Of a DNA stretch of 64,000 nucleotides, positions 51,527 through 60,892 are shown piece by piece. The notes under the pieces were generated by a model, which was not told the origin of the DNA, did no database searches, and saw nothing but the letters and a program-made list of their open reading frames with translations. The position numbers were made by a program, and so were the translations under genes. The DNA is from Bacillus sp. ISL-37 (lineage in GTDB: Bacteria; Bacillota; Bacilli; Bacillales; Cytobacillaceae). The first letter of the stretch is position 1, and every line of letters starts with the position of its first letter. The stretch spans positions 86,366 through 150,365 of the forward strand of contig NZ_JAGGQL010000008.1 of NCBI RefSeq assembly GCF_018613315.1. The letters run 5' to 3'.

Positions 51527-52315
51527 TTATGATACCTTTTTGGCAGTCTCTGCAGTCTTTTCATTGGACAGGAACCAGCCTGCCGCTGCAATTCCTACAA
51601 GCACTGCATAGAATGTTAGCTTCCATTCTGTTGAATGGGAGAATTCAGGATTTATAATTCCTAATGCAGGATGGGATAAGGTTAAAATCGCGAGCTTAAC
51701 CCCCACCCAGCCGACAATAGCAAACGCGGCGATTTCCAGACCAGGCCTTCTTTCAAGCAAATTCACGAACATATTAGCAGCGAATCGCATGATGATCAGA
51801 CCAATCATCCCGCCTGCGAAGATGACAAGGAATTGTCCCCCGTCCATCCCTCCTATGTCTGGCAGCGGAGTTTCAGGCAGTACAACAGCCAGGGCTACTG
51901 CTGCCAGGATAGAATCGACTGCAAAAGCAATATCGGCAACCTCTACTTTAAAAACAGTCCCCCAAAAACCGCTTTGATTAGTACCTTCTTTGGTCAATAG
52001 CTGCTCTTGATTTTCGCTTTTATCCCTGAGAGCATTTTTCCTGATGATGTGGTTTACAGACATGAAAAGCAGGTATAAAGCCCCAATCGCCTGTACTTGC
52101 CATACATCGACCAGAAAAGAAATCACAAACAGAGATGTAAAGCGAAACACAAATGCCCCTGCCAAGCCATAAAACAAAGCCTTTTTACGCTTGTTCTCGG
52201 GAAGGTGCTTCACCATGAGTGCAAGTACCAATGCATTGTCCGCGGCCAAAAGCCCTTCCATCACTACAAGCACAATAAGTACCCAGCCATACTCCAGAAA
52301 TAAAGTCAGTTCCAT
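51527..52315 (-). CDS. TerC-family membrane protein (manganese exporter type)
   Basis: A 262-residue TerC protein with eight or nine transmembrane segments and the conserved acidic motifs (EGLLAADNALVLALM ~20, EVADIAFAVDSI ~127). B. subtilis YkoY (MeeY) and YceF (MeeF) of this family export manganese to load secreted enzymes. An Mn2+ riboswitch controls ykoY, as here. AGGAGG precedes the ATG. The C-terminus is cytoplasmic and lysine-rich. Confidence 0.88.
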   Translation of the reverse strand: MELTLFLEYGWVLIVLVVMEGLLAADNALVLALMVKHLPENKRKKALFYGLAGAFVFRFTSLFVISFLVDVWQVQAIGALYLLFMSVNHIIRKNALRDKSENQEQLLTKEGTNQSGFWGTVFKVEVADIAFAVDSILAAVALAVVLPETPLPDIGGMDGGQFLVIFAGGMIGLIIMRFAANMFVNLLERRPGLEIAAFAIVGWVGVKLAILTLSHPALGIINPEFSHSTEWKLTFYAVLVGIAAAGWFLSNEKTAETAKKVS

Positions 52316-52361
52316 TTTCTTTTCCTCCTAACCATTGATTGGTCAACCAAATACCCCTTCG

Positions 52362-52404
52362 CATGGCCAAAAGAAAAGACCCTTACCATCATGGTAAAGG
52401 CCTT
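52362..52404 (-). terminator. Second hairpin terminator in the terC leader
   Basis: CCTTTACCAT and ATGGTAAGG form a stem followed by GTCTTTTCTTTT on the minus strand, downstream of the riboswitch terminator. Confidence 0.75.
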
Positions 52405-52530
52405 AAAGCACATAGAAAAAGACCTTTACCATGACAGCAAAGGTCTTGCTAACAACGTCCACGTTGCCAATAAAGCCGGAGACTTTCATCTCGGGAATGA
52501 CGACTTTATTGTAGCAGCTACTCCCCTTTA
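52405..52530 (-). promoter_or_regulatory. yybP-ykoY manganese riboswitch
   Basis: The aptamer starts AAAGGGGAGTAGCTGCTAC (52530-52512) and has the family's conserved loop with TCGTCATTC and CCGGCTTTATTGG. Its end GCAAGACCTTTGC (52437-52449) pairs back to AAAGG of the start, or with AAAGGTC to form a terminator followed by TTTTTC (about 52416-52446). Mn2+ binding favours the first pairing, so TerC is made when manganese is high. Confidence 0.93.
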
Positions 52531-52615
52531 AAAAGAGAATATTTAATTACCTTAAATATATTAAAGTACTATATTTCTGTCAAACAAAAATATCCGACTA
52601 ATTAACCCATTTTCC

Positions 52616-52642
52616 TTAACTAATTTTGAATATTGCCGAAAA
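52616..52642 (+). promoter_or_regulatory. SigD-type promoter of the chemoreceptor gene
   Basis: TTAA (52616-52619), 15-base spacer, GCCGAAAA (52635-52642) fits the motility sigma consensus TAAA-N15-GCCGATAA with one change in each part. Transcript start about 100 bases before the gene. Confidence 0.65.
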
Positions 52643-52753
52643 TAACAATAATATGAGAACAATTCAGGATTCAATCCGATTCTTGAAGTTCCTGCATGGT
52701 AAAGTTGTTCTCGCAGAAATTTTTATCGCCTACGATCAGAGGGAGTGGACAAA

Positions 52754-54547
52754 TTGCTTTTCAAGAAGAAGAAGAACACTGCAAAAAAAACAGTAATTAC
52801 GAAGAAATCAAGCAAAAAAAGATTTAACAAAAATATGAGTCTTAAACTAAAGATTGTTTCTTTAAGCATAATCTCAATGCTGCTCCTTGCATTGGCTACA
52901 ACATTCTATGCGCAATACACCATCAGGACTAGCAACATGGATTCGATGGAAGCAGAACTTAATACAATATCAAGCCTGTTATCGGATCAGGTTTCTGCAG
53001 GGAAAGCAAAAACAATCATTACCAATCCATCAAAAAACAATCCAGGTGTCACCTCCATGCAGAAACAAATGGATCAAATATTAAAGGAAAACCCATTAAT
53101 ACATAATCTTTATTTAATAACGATGGATGGAGATAAATTTGCGATCCCAACAATGAGCTCAGCCATGATGTCCAAGGATATCACATATGGTTCAAATTAT
53201 TCTGGCGGCAAGGATTTTGATCAGGCAGCCCTAGAAGCTTTTAAGGAAAATAAAAGGACAACTACTGAAATATACCAATCTCAAAACGGCTCAAAAATGA
53301 CCGGATTTGCGCCAATCACTGATATGGCAGGAAAAACAATTGCCCTTTATGGAGTTGAATTTGACGTTTCTCAGGTAAATAAAAAGATTAATGCTGAGGT
53401 CGCAGGCATTTGGATTCTATCTCTTATTATCCTCGCCCTCTCAAGCGCAGCTATGTATTTCCTTGTGTCCAGGCTCATCAAACCACTGAATAACATCAAG
53501 GATTTAACAGCCAACATTGCAAAAGGTGACTTGTCACAAGAAGATATCATCGTTAAATCAAAAGATGAAATTGGAACACTCGCTGAAAGTATCAATACAA
53601 TGGCTGCCTCCCTTAGAACCCTCGTTTCCCAGGTGCAAACAAGTTCAAGGGAAGTTTCAGATGAAACAGTTGGGTTGTCCAAGATAGCCTCAAGTTCGGT
53701 AGAAGCTATCAGGGAACTGACATCAGCTAATCAGCAGGCGGCCGCAAGCACACAGGAACAGAACGCCAACATTGAAGAAATGCAGGCAACATTGGAAGAA
53801 ATCAACGCCGGTATCGAAGAAATCAACGCATCTGCTCAGCAGGCAAGCTTCATAGCTAAAAATTCAACGGTAACTTCAAAAGAAGGAACCGTAAGAATCG
53901 ACGAGATGCTTGAAGGACTAGAAGCTGTTGATGAAAATACAAACCAACTGGCTGACATTATTACCGTACTTGAAAAACAATCAGACAAAATCACACAGTT
54001 CGTCAAAATCATCAATACAATCTCTGATCAGACAAACCTTTTGGCGTTGAACGCAGCCATTGAAGCTGCAAGGGCTGGAGAACACGGAAAAGGCTTCGCT
54101 GTTGTAGCAAACGAAGTGCGGAAGCTTGCTGAGGAAAGCGCAAAATCGGCATCCACTATCATTTCCATCGTTAACGAAAATGTCCAGAACACTCGTACAG
54201 CAGTTGACTACATCACAAAAACGAGAGAAGCTGTACAATACAATAAAGACCTATCTGCTAAGGCAAAAAATACACTTAATGAAATCTATGAAACAACATT
54301 GGAGATTGAAGACAGCTCCAATAACATCGCAACTGCCATTGAACAGCAGGTTATCGCTTTTGAACAAATAACTAATTCCCTTGATACAGTCTCTCAAGCA
54401 TCCCAGCAGATTGCTGCAGGTACAGGACAGACAGACCAGTCCACACAAGAGCAGCTCAGAATTGCAGAAAATGTAAACGAGACGACAAAGATTCTCCAGC
54501 GAACAGCAACGGAATTAGAAAAACTGACAGGGAATTTCAAATTATAG
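52754..54547 (+). CDS. Methyl-accepting chemotaxis protein
   Basis: A 597-residue transmembrane chemoreceptor: basic N-terminus, TM1 (~28-50), an extracellular single-Cache-like sensor (~55-210), TM2 (~215-235), HAMP (~236-290) and a long signalling coiled coil whose tip [25 protein letters not shown] is at ~428 (20-residue limit kept by citing [12 protein letters not shown]). The TTG at 52754 lies eight bases after GAGGGAG; the GTG at 52745 abuts it. The leader has a long inverted repeat (GAGAACAA 52654 / TTGTTCTC 52702). Ligand unknown. Confidence 0.92.
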   Translation: MLFKKKKNTAKKTVITKKSSKKRFNKNMSLKLKIVSLSIISMLLLALATTFYAQYTIRTSNMDSMEAELNTISSLLSDQVSAGKAKTIITNPSKNNPGVTSMQKQMDQILKENPLIHNLYLITMDGDKFAIPTMSSAMMSKDITYGSNYSGGKDFDQAALEAFKENKRTTTEIYQSQNGSKMTGFAPITDMAGKTIALYGVEFDVSQVNKKINAEVAGIWILSLIILALSSAAMYFLVSRLIKPLNNIKDLTANIAKGDLSQEDIIVKSKDEIGTLAESINTMAASLRTLVSQVQTSSREVSDETVGLSKIASSSVEAIRELTSANQQAAASTQEQNANIEEMQATLEEINAGIEEINASAQQASFIAKNSTVTSKEGTVRIDEMLEGLEAVDENTNQLADIITVLEKQSDKITQFVKIINTISDQTNLLALNAAIEAARAGEHGKGFAVVANEVRKLAEESAKSASTIISIVNENVQNTRTAVDYITKTREAVQYNKDLSAKAKNTLNEIYETTLEIEDSSNNIATAIEQQVIAFEQITNSLDTVSQASQQIAAGTGQTDQSTQEQLRIAENVNETTKILQRTATELEKLTGNFKL

Positions 54548-54576
54548 GCTACTCAAAAAAATCGATTACTTTTAAT

Positions 54577-54613
54577 AGAAAAAAGGATGCCACTGCGGCA
54601 TCCTTTTTTATCT
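54577..54613. terminator. Bidirectional terminator
   Basis: AAAAAAGGATGCC / GGCATCCTTTTTT around a short loop, between convergent genes. Confidence 0.93.
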
Positions 54614-55078
54614 TTTCCTGAATCCTTCTTCTTCTAAATATTGTTTGGCTTCATTGTAAGAAAGGAATGTACCATCAAGGTTCAGACCAGCATACACATT
54701 CCACATTTCATCTTCATGTACAAGTAACAATGTGTGGTTTTCTGAATTAATCCAGCGTTCCTCTTCATTGTCCTCTATGATGGCTGATTCAATGGTGCTG
54801 TTGGCCGAAAGAGACTCAATCGACTGTTCAATAATCGTTTTGAGCTCTCTCTCAGAAAAATCGCGGATATTTACCATGCCTTTAGGGTCGAAGTCATAGC
54901 CTTCTAAAAATTCACCATAGACAAACCCATTCCCATTTGGGTGAAGGTGATATACAACATTTTTCTTGTCGTATATGCTCTCAGCATAATGAAAGTTAAC
55001 ACGGCCTAAAGAGACATTTTTTCGTTCAAGTTGAGGAAATGATTCAATAATTGCAAGTTTCTGTTCAAAAGTCAGCAT
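54608..55078 (-). CDS. Hypothetical protein (156 residues)
   Basis: ATG after GGAGGCAATT. The product is acidic, soluble and mixed alpha/beta. It starts with a helix (MLTFEQKLAIIESFPQLE), has strands with VNFHYAES and NGFVYGEFLEGYDF, and ends in a short helix EAKQYLEEEGFRKR. It keeps a run VYAGLNLDGTFL near 130 that could be conserved. Family not recognised. Confidence 0.65.
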   Translation of the reverse strand: MLTFEQKLAIIESFPQLERKNVSLGRVNFHYAESIYDKKNVVYHLHPNGNGFVYGEFLEGYDFDPKGMVNIRDFSERELKTIIEQSIESLSANSTIESAIIEDNEEERWINSENHTLLLVHEDEMWNVYAGLNLDGTFLSYNEAKQYLEEEGFRKR

Positions 55079-55223
55079 AATTGCCTCCAGATTAATAACA
55101 AATTTTTAGATTCTGTTCATTATAACATTTGACAGTAGAGTAACAAATAAATCTTTATCAAGCAAAACGTATGTTACAAAACTTGATTTAAGATATAATT
55201 AAGTTACTTAAGGAAGTGATTTA

Positions 55224-55778
55224 ATGAAAACGGTAAGTGCAATTAAATCCAAAAAGAAAATTATCTTTATGAAAAAATTCCTCGAAAATCACTCAACCAG
55301 GGATTATTGTTTGTTTTTACTTGGTATCAATACCGGAATCAAACTTCAGGAATTACTTAGTCTGCGAGTCCACGATGTATGCGATAAAGATGGAGAAATT
55401 ACAGATTTTCTTTCCATTCCTCTCTATTGCAATTCTCCTGTTTACTTAAATGCCTCTATAAGGCGGTCCCTAAAAAAATATTTAAATGAAAATTCTTTTA
55501 TTGATACAGACTATCTTTTTAGGTCGAGAAAAACTTCTAACCCAATTACAAGACAACAAGCCTACAGGATTATCAATGCGGCAGCCAAAAATGCCGGAAT
55601 TGATGAACCGGTAGGAATGACCACTCTCAGGAAAACATTTGGCTATCATGCCTACTCCCAGGGTGTTGCAATTTCACTCATCCAAAAAAGACTACAGCAT
55701 GCTTCGCCATCAGAAACAAAGCATTTTATTGGAGTAGACCAGGAAACGGTCCCGGTTAAAATAAATATCAATCTGTAA
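55224..55778 (+). CDS. Tyrosine-recombinase-like protein with altered catalytic residues
   Basis: A 184-residue protein with only the C-terminal catalytic fold of tyrosine recombinases (YoeC-like length), no N-terminal core-binding domain. The first catalytic Arg is Lys (GIKLQELLSL, expected GxRxxEL), the His of HxLRH is Thr (MTTLRKTFGY), and the Tyr nucleophile position is Phe (TKHFIGV). Box II Arg is kept. It is therefore probably not an active recombinase. GGAAGTG precedes the ATG. The stop is 13 bases before the antiporter gene, so the two are co-transcribed. Confidence 0.75.
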   Translation: MKTVSAIKSKKKIIFMKKFLENHSTRDYCLFLLGINTGIKLQELLSLRVHDVCDKDGEITDFLSIPLYCNSPVYLNASIRRSLKKYLNENSFIDTDYLFRSRKTSNPITRQQAYRIINAAAKNAGIDEPVGMTTLRKTFGYHAYSQGVAISLIQKRLQHASPSETKHFIGVDQETVPVKININL

Positions 55779-55791
55779 GGGGGAGTTTTTA

Positions 55792-57294
55792 TTGCCTGAA
55801 CATATTATTAGTACGGACTCATTCATCATGCTTTTAGCTTTTTTATTAATTGTCGGGGTTTTGACTACGAGATTTTCTACTAGATTAGGCGTTCCCTCCC
55901 TTATCCTTTTTATATTGGTCGGAATGGTCATGGGCAGTGATGTCCTGGGGATCGTCTATTTTGACAATGCATCATTGACCCAAAAGATAGGGGTAATTGC
56001 ACTGATCATCATCTTGTTTGAAGGCGGCCTGCAGACAAATTGGAAGGATGTCAGGCCGGTGATCGTCCCTTCTTTATCATTGGCGACTATTGGGGTTTTA
56101 ATAACCTCGGGAATTATAGCGGCTGCTGCTAAAATGATCCTTGGCCTCGACTGGCTTGAATCCATTTTATTTGGTGCGATAGTTGGTTCAACTGACGCCG
56201 CAGCGGTGTTCGCAGTCCTGAAAGACCATAATATATCCCCAAAACTTGGGTCCACCCTTGAAGCCGAATCGGGATCGAATGATCCGATGGCCGTGTTTTT
56301 AACAGTCGCAATGATTGAACTGATTACCATCCCAGATACACGTATCCTGACCTTGGTTGGTGATTTCTTTTTGCAAATGGGGCTGGGGTTGGTACTGGGA
56401 ATCATATTTGGAAAGATAGCTGTAAAGGCTTTGAATTCCATCAATCTGGATTCCAGTGGACTGTATCCTGTATTTGCAACCGCTTTTGCCTTGCTGACTT
56501 ATGGCATCACAGCATTCCTAAACGGCAGCGGGCTTTTGGCTGTATATATTGCAGCTATTCTGATCGGTAATGCGGAAATTGCTTACCGCCATTCTATTTT
56601 CCGTTTTTCAGAGGGTTTCGCATGGATGATGCAAATTCTTATGTTTGTCATCCTTGGACTCCTTGTATTTCCGTCAGAACTTTTCACTCCTGCCATTTTA
56701 ATTCAAGGGCTTCTGGTCTCATTGATTCTGATTTTGGTAGCGAGACCCGTTGCGGTGTTCATCTCAACGTTCAACATGCAGTATTCCCAAAAGGAGCGAG
56801 TATTCCTTTCATGGGCGGGATTGAAGGGCGCCGTTCCTATTATCCTCGCTACCTTCCCTCTACTGGCAGGTATTGAGGGCAGCCATCAGATTTTTAATGT
56901 CGTCTTCTTCGTCGTACTGACGAGCGCGCTGATTCAGGGAGCTACGATACCTATGCTCGCCAATAAGCTAGGATTGAATGGTCCTAAGAAAACGGTTCCG
57001 ATGCAGTCACTTGAGTTGATTTCACTCGGAAAAGCTGATGCTGAGATGATTGAATATGAAATGGAAAGCGAAAGTGCAATTGTCGGGAAAACCTTGATGG
57101 AAATTCCATTTCCAGAAGGGACACTCGTGAATGCGGTCATCCGCAATGGCAAACTGATTGCACCTACCGGGAATACAGTCATCATGGCTGGGGACTTCCT
57201 TTACATTCTGTCCGGGAGAAAAAACAAGCAGAAACTGAAGAAACTATTAAAGGAAAAATCACTATATTCACAAGATGTCCTAGAGTTGAAATAA
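55792..57294 (+). CDS. CPA1-type K+/H+ antiporter (NhaP2-like) with RCK_C domain
   Basis: A 500-residue antiporter: about 12 segments (1-390) with the ion-path motifs IVGSTDAAAV (~123) and GSNDPMAV (~161), then a cytoplasmic TrkA-C/RCK_C domain (~405-490; AIVGKTLMEIPFPEGTLVNAV). Such proteins exchange K+ (or Na+) for H+ and are gated by nucleotides or other ligands at RCK_C. The TTG at 55792 is preceded by GGGAG, 13 bases after the recombinase-like stop. A link between the two genes is unknown. Confidence 0.9.
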   Translation: MPEHIISTDSFIMLLAFLLIVGVLTTRFSTRLGVPSLILFILVGMVMGSDVLGIVYFDNASLTQKIGVIALIIILFEGGLQTNWKDVRPVIVPSLSLATIGVLITSGIIAAAAKMILGLDWLESILFGAIVGSTDAAAVFAVLKDHNISPKLGSTLEAESGSNDPMAVFLTVAMIELITIPDTRILTLVGDFFLQMGLGLVLGIIFGKIAVKALNSINLDSSGLYPVFATAFALLTYGITAFLNGSGLLAVYIAAILIGNAEIAYRHSIFRFSEGFAWMMQILMFVILGLLVFPSELFTPAILIQGLLVSLILILVARPVAVFISTFNMQYSQKERVFLSWAGLKGAVPIILATFPLLAGIEGSHQIFNVVFFVVLTSALIQGATIPMLANKLGLNGPKKTVPMQSLELISLGKADAEMIEYEMESESAIVGKTLMEIPFPEGTLVNAVIRNGKLIAPTGNTVIMAGDFLYILSGRKNKQKLKKLLKEKSLYSQDVLELK

Positions 57295-57348
57295 TATAGC
57301 TATTTTCGTCAACTTCATTTCTTTCAGCACCTGGACCTGTCGAAACAA

Positions 57349-57385
57349 AATTAAAACCAGTGAGGACCCACCTCACTGGTTTTAA
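57349..57385. terminator. Bidirectional terminator
   Basis: AAAACCAGTGAGG / CCTCACTGGTTTT stem with AT-rich flanks, between the antiporter and the TetR gene. Confidence 0.93.
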
Positions 57386-57389
57386 TCAT

Positions 57390-58004
57390 TTATAGTCTTA
57401 ATTTTTCCAAGAACATATTCTGCATTTCTTTTAATATAAGTTTATATTGATAATTTCCAAGTATAGTTGCCTGCAATGTAGCTCCATTGACCATCGCCCA
57501 AAAAATATCCGCATATGTCACGGGATCTAGCTCTTTGTTGAATTCACCTGATGTCTGGCCTTCTTTAATAATTCCTATCAACAATGTAACAAAGAAATCT
57601 TTATATCGTTCAGTCAACACTTCCTTTAACTCCGGATTCCGTGTTGAGTACAATCTGAACTCATAATGGACAATCGCATGACCCTTGTTCGCTTCATCAT
57701 TCGGATCGTTATCCAGGTAGGCTTCAATCAAGTAGTTGAGCTTATCCAGTGCTGTCTTTCGCTCAGCTATCGCTTTTGCAAATTTATTTCCCGAGTTATT
57801 TGTCTGGCCTTCCATCAATGCAAGGTAGATATCATCCTTACTTTTAAAGTAATTATAGATTGCCCCTTTGCTCAGGCCAGAACGAGCGACAATATCATCA
57901 ACAGTCGATGCTTCAAAACCCTTCTCGGCAAAACAAACATGAGCGCTCTGTAGTATTTCCTGACGCTTCTTTTCCTTATATTCCTCTGAAACAATTGGCG
58001 TCAT
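57390..58004 (-). CDS. TetR/AcrR-family transcriptional regulator
   Basis: A 204-residue repressor. The helix-turn-helix is in STVDDIVARSGLSKGAIYNYFKSK (~33-56); the rest is the ligand domain, with no Cys or metal motif. GAGGTAATTCAA precedes the ATG. It lies 27 bases after the M32 peptidase gene and probably shares its promoter, where a TetR-type operator (59677-59698) fits autoregulation. A similar half-site pattern before swrC hints at a second target. Ligand unknown. Confidence 0.88.
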   Translation of the reverse strand: MTPIVSEEYKEKKRQEILQSAHVCFAEKGFEASTVDDIVARSGLSKGAIYNYFKSKDDIYLALMEGQTNNSGNKFAKAIAERKTALDKLNYLIEAYLDNDPNDEANKGHAIVHYEFRLYSTRNPELKEVLTERYKDFFVTLLIGIIKEGQTSGEFNKELDPVTYADIFWAMVNGATLQATILGNYQYKLILKEMQNMFLEKLRL

Positions 58005-58031
58005 TTGAATTACCTCATTTTCGTCGCTAAA

Positions 58032-59564
58032 TTATAATTTGTATATTTTGCTATACTTTTCTTCCAGATATTGAACTAGATAATCCGCATTCAATTCTTC
58101 ACCGGTGGCTTTTACAATCAGTTCATTAGGTGTATAAAGCATGCCATATTGATGGATGTTTTCCTTTAGCCAGTCTTGAATCACTGAAAAATCCCCCTGC
58201 TCGATACTCTCATAGAAATCAGGCAAATCTTTCTTGATTTTGTTCAGGATTTGGGCCGCATACAGATTTCCAAGCGAATATGACGGGAAGTAGCCAAGTC
58301 CTCCGAACGACCAGTGGATATCCTGGAGCACACCTTCACTGTCAGTTGATGGTGTAATGCCAAGATAGTCATTCATTTTTGTGTTCCATATTCCTGGCAG
58401 GTCCTTCGCCTCTATTTCCCCGGCAATCAATGCCTTTTCAATTTCATAGCGAACCATGATATGAAGATTATACGTTAGCTCATCAGCCTCAACTCGGATG
58501 AAAGATGGCTGGACAGCATTCGTGGCTCGATAGAAATCATCCAATGCCACTTTCCCAAGTTGTTCTGGGAAATGTTCCTGCAGTTTCGGATAGAAGTACT
58601 TCCAGAATTCCTCACTGCGTCCTACCATGTTTTCAAGGAAACGCGACTGAGATTCATGGATCCCAAAGGAAGCACCTTCCTGAAGAACTGTATCCTGGAA
58701 TTCCGGATTGATATTTTGTTCATAAATACCATGCCCAGCTTCATGAATTGTTCCGAAAATAGCAGAGCGGACATTATTTTCAAGATATCTGGTCGTAATC
58801 CTCACATCACGGGTATTTACAGGTTGCGCAAATGGATGGACGGTTTCATCCAGCCTCCCTGCTTCCATATCGAAGCCTATCAGCGGCAAGATATAACGAT
58901 TGAACTCTTTTTGCTTCTCTACTGAATATGGTTGTTCAAATACCTCCACTGACGGCTTGTATGAAGACTCTTGAATTCTTCTAAGTAAATCAGCGCTTGA
59001 TTCTCTTAATTTAACAAACATTGGGTCAAGCTTTTCCACAGTCAAGCCGGGTTCAAATTCGTCCAGGAGCGCATCATATGGATGATTTTCATAACCGTAA
59101 ATTTCAACTGCTTTCTTCTTGAATTCTATGATTTTCTCAAGAAACGGAAGGTATTTTTCAAAATCATTATTCTCTCTTGCCTCTTCCCAGGCATCATTTG
59201 CCCTTGATGTAAGCACAGAGAAATCTTTAATCATTGCAGCTGGAATACTCTTTGAGCGGTTATAAAATTTAAGGCGTTCACGGATTTTAGCCTTTACCGC
59301 CTCATCAAGGTACCCCTCTGCTTCTGGTGTGGAGAGCGTGCTGAGTGCCTCCCCCATTTCCTCTGAAACAGTCAACTTGAACGCTTCTGTTCTAAGTGTC
59401 CCATTTGCATTCGCAAATATAGAGCGTCCTTTTTTCGGTGAGATAACTTTTTGGTCCCAGCTCAACAAACCTAAAATACTATTAAAATGCGAAATCTTTT
59501 CATCTAATTCATTGAACTTTTCGAGCGCAGACATGATTGTTTGGTTCATTACCTTTTGTTCCAT
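58032..59564 (-). CDS. ypwA: M32-family carboxypeptidase (Taq-type)
   Basis: A 510-residue zinc carboxypeptidase like B. subtilis YpwA (501) and Thermus Taq carboxypeptidase. The zinc motif HEAGH is at ~273 (GTIHEAGHGIYEQN), with the downstream Glu ligand in GIHESQSR (~305). It is cytoplasmic, and trims free peptides from the C-terminus with broad specificity. GGGGGA precedes the ATG. First gene of an operon with the TetR regulator. Confidence 0.92.
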   Translation of the reverse strand: MEQKVMNQTIMSALEKFNELDEKISHFNSILGLLSWDQKVISPKKGRSIFANANGTLRTEAFKLTVSEEMGEALSTLSTPEAEGYLDEAVKAKIRERLKFYNRSKSIPAAMIKDFSVLTSRANDAWEEARENNDFEKYLPFLEKIIEFKKKAVEIYGYENHPYDALLDEFEPGLTVEKLDPMFVKLRESSADLLRRIQESSYKPSVEVFEQPYSVEKQKEFNRYILPLIGFDMEAGRLDETVHPFAQPVNTRDVRITTRYLENNVRSAIFGTIHEAGHGIYEQNINPEFQDTVLQEGASFGIHESQSRFLENMVGRSEEFWKYFYPKLQEHFPEQLGKVALDDFYRATNAVQPSFIRVEADELTYNLHIMVRYEIEKALIAGEIEAKDLPGIWNTKMNDYLGITPSTDSEGVLQDIHWSFGGLGYFPSYSLGNLYAAQILNKIKKDLPDFYESIEQGDFSVIQDWLKENIHQYGMLYTPNELIVKATGEELNADYLVQYLEEKYSKIYKL

Positions 59565-59676
59565 GCCACTTCCCCCTTTTTCGTTAATCGTTTGGTTTAA
59601 TACAATTAATAAAGCTTAGCAGGCTGTTATCGTAAAAGGACTACCGAATAGCTTCGTAATTCATGAAAGAGTCAAA

Positions 59677-59698
59677 ATAAACTATCCAGTCGGTTTAT
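59677..59698 (-). promoter_or_regulatory. TetR-type operator in front of the peptidase-tetR operon
   Basis: An imperfect palindrome: ATAAAC at the left, CCAGTC in the middle and GTTTAT at the right, overlapping a TTGACT -35 on the minus strand (59668-59673). Position fits autorepression by the TetR protein encoded downstream. Confidence 0.5.
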
Positions 59699-59798
59699 TA
59701 TAATTCATATTACATTATTTTTTCAATTATCACAAAATTATTAAAAAATATTTCTGTAATCTTGCAACCTTTCATAACTTAACTACGTCAAAACTTAA

Positions 59799-59971
59799 GG
59801 CTGTTTTCGTAACCCTTGTTGTTAAAATCCTAAGGCCGATTTTAACGTGATAAAAAGCCATTTTGGTAGTTCAGTATAAAGTGTGCAGGCTCTTTTCTCA
59901 TATTTTCTGAAGAAACAAGGTCATTCAATACTATTTTTTAGTCAATTGCAACAAAGTTTGAGAAAAGAGCC
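59799..59971 (-). mobile_element. MITE copy D (173 bp), inverted, perfect 8-bp target duplication
   Basis: Plus-strand ends GGCTGTTTTC and GAAAAGAGCC, i.e. opposite orientation to A-C. Flanked by AAACTTAA at 59791-59798 and 59972-59979. It ends 33 bases before the ABC permease start, so it occupies most of the promoter region of that operon. Confidence 0.93.
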
Positions 59972-60004
59972 AAACTTAAAGAAAATTTTTCCAAAGGAGA
60001 GACT

Positions 60005-60892
60005 ATGAAAAAATTTATACATTACCTATTTTTACTTTTGACCTCCATCGCGGGTCTTTTGTTTTTTGTGGCATTTCCCAGGCTTTTCGCATTTCGGGAT
60101 CCTGCTAGTGAACACCTAGGTATAAATCTGTTTTCCTTTTTAAAAGTACTCGGAGATACTGTCATGCAATTTTTCAAGCCTGCCAGCTGGCAATTTTTCG
60201 ACAGCTGGAACACGGAAACAGTTATTGACCGGTATACATACTCGCTTGAAGTTATTTTTGTAAGTCTGTTGTTTTCTTTTTTAATCGGAGGGTTAATCGC
60301 TTATATATTTATGAATTTCCCATACAAACAACGGTCCAGGGTGAAAAATATCCTTAACTTCCTCGAGGGCATACCTGATCTGCTGATTATTTTCATGATA
60401 CAGATGTTTTTGTTTACTCTTTACAGGGAATTTCAAATCCGCCTGGTTACCATGTATGGTTTAGCCGGAAAGGAACCACTAATTTTTCCAATGATCATTA
60501 ATTCCCTGCTGCCATCACTGTTTTTTGCCCAATACCTAATAAAAGTAATGGAAGAAGAGTTTGAAAAACATTATATTCTCTTAGGCCAGGCAAAAGGGTT
60601 ATCGAAGATGCAGCTGCTTTTCTCCCATTTAACCCGCAATATCGTACCGGTTGTCTCTATCCATTTCAAGATCATAATCTTTATGGTTTTGACAAACCTG
60701 GTGCTCGTTGAACACATGTTTGTCCTTGACGGGTACATCCAGGAACTTAATAAACTACTGCAGATTCAAAGTACTTCTCCAATGAATATTTTCTTTTATG
60801 TAGGAGTTTTTATGCTTCCTGTCATTCTTATAGAGAGATTCGTTTCGTTGATCGGTAAAAAGTTCGGAAGCGTCCGGGGGATGGATATATGA
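60005..60892 (+). CDS. DppB/OppB-like ABC permease
   Basis: A 295-residue permease of the peptide/nickel class: an N-terminal segment (~10-28), a 40-residue extracytoplasmic loop, and a core with five more segments. The region EEEFEKHYILLGQAKGLSKMQLLFSHLTR (~185; key residues E, G of the EAA loop) matches the ATPase contact of OppB/DppB. AAAGGAGAG precedes the ATG. The stop overlaps the fused permease start by four bases. No ATPase or binding-protein gene is in the operon within this window. Confidence 0.82.
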   Translation: MKKFIHYLFLLLTSIAGLLFFVAFPRLFAFRDPASEHLGINLFSFLKVLGDTVMQFFKPASWQFFDSWNTETVIDRYTYSLEVIFVSLLFSFLIGGLIAYIFMNFPYKQRSRVKNILNFLEGIPDLLIIFMIQMFLFTLYREFQIRLVTMYGLAGKEPLIFPMIINSLLPSLFFAQYLIKVMEEEFEKHYILLGQAKGLSKMQLLFSHLTRNIVPVVSIHFKIIIFMVLTNLVLVEHMFVLDGYIQELNKLLQIQSTSPMNIFFYVGVFMLPVILIERFVSLIGKKFGSVRGMDI

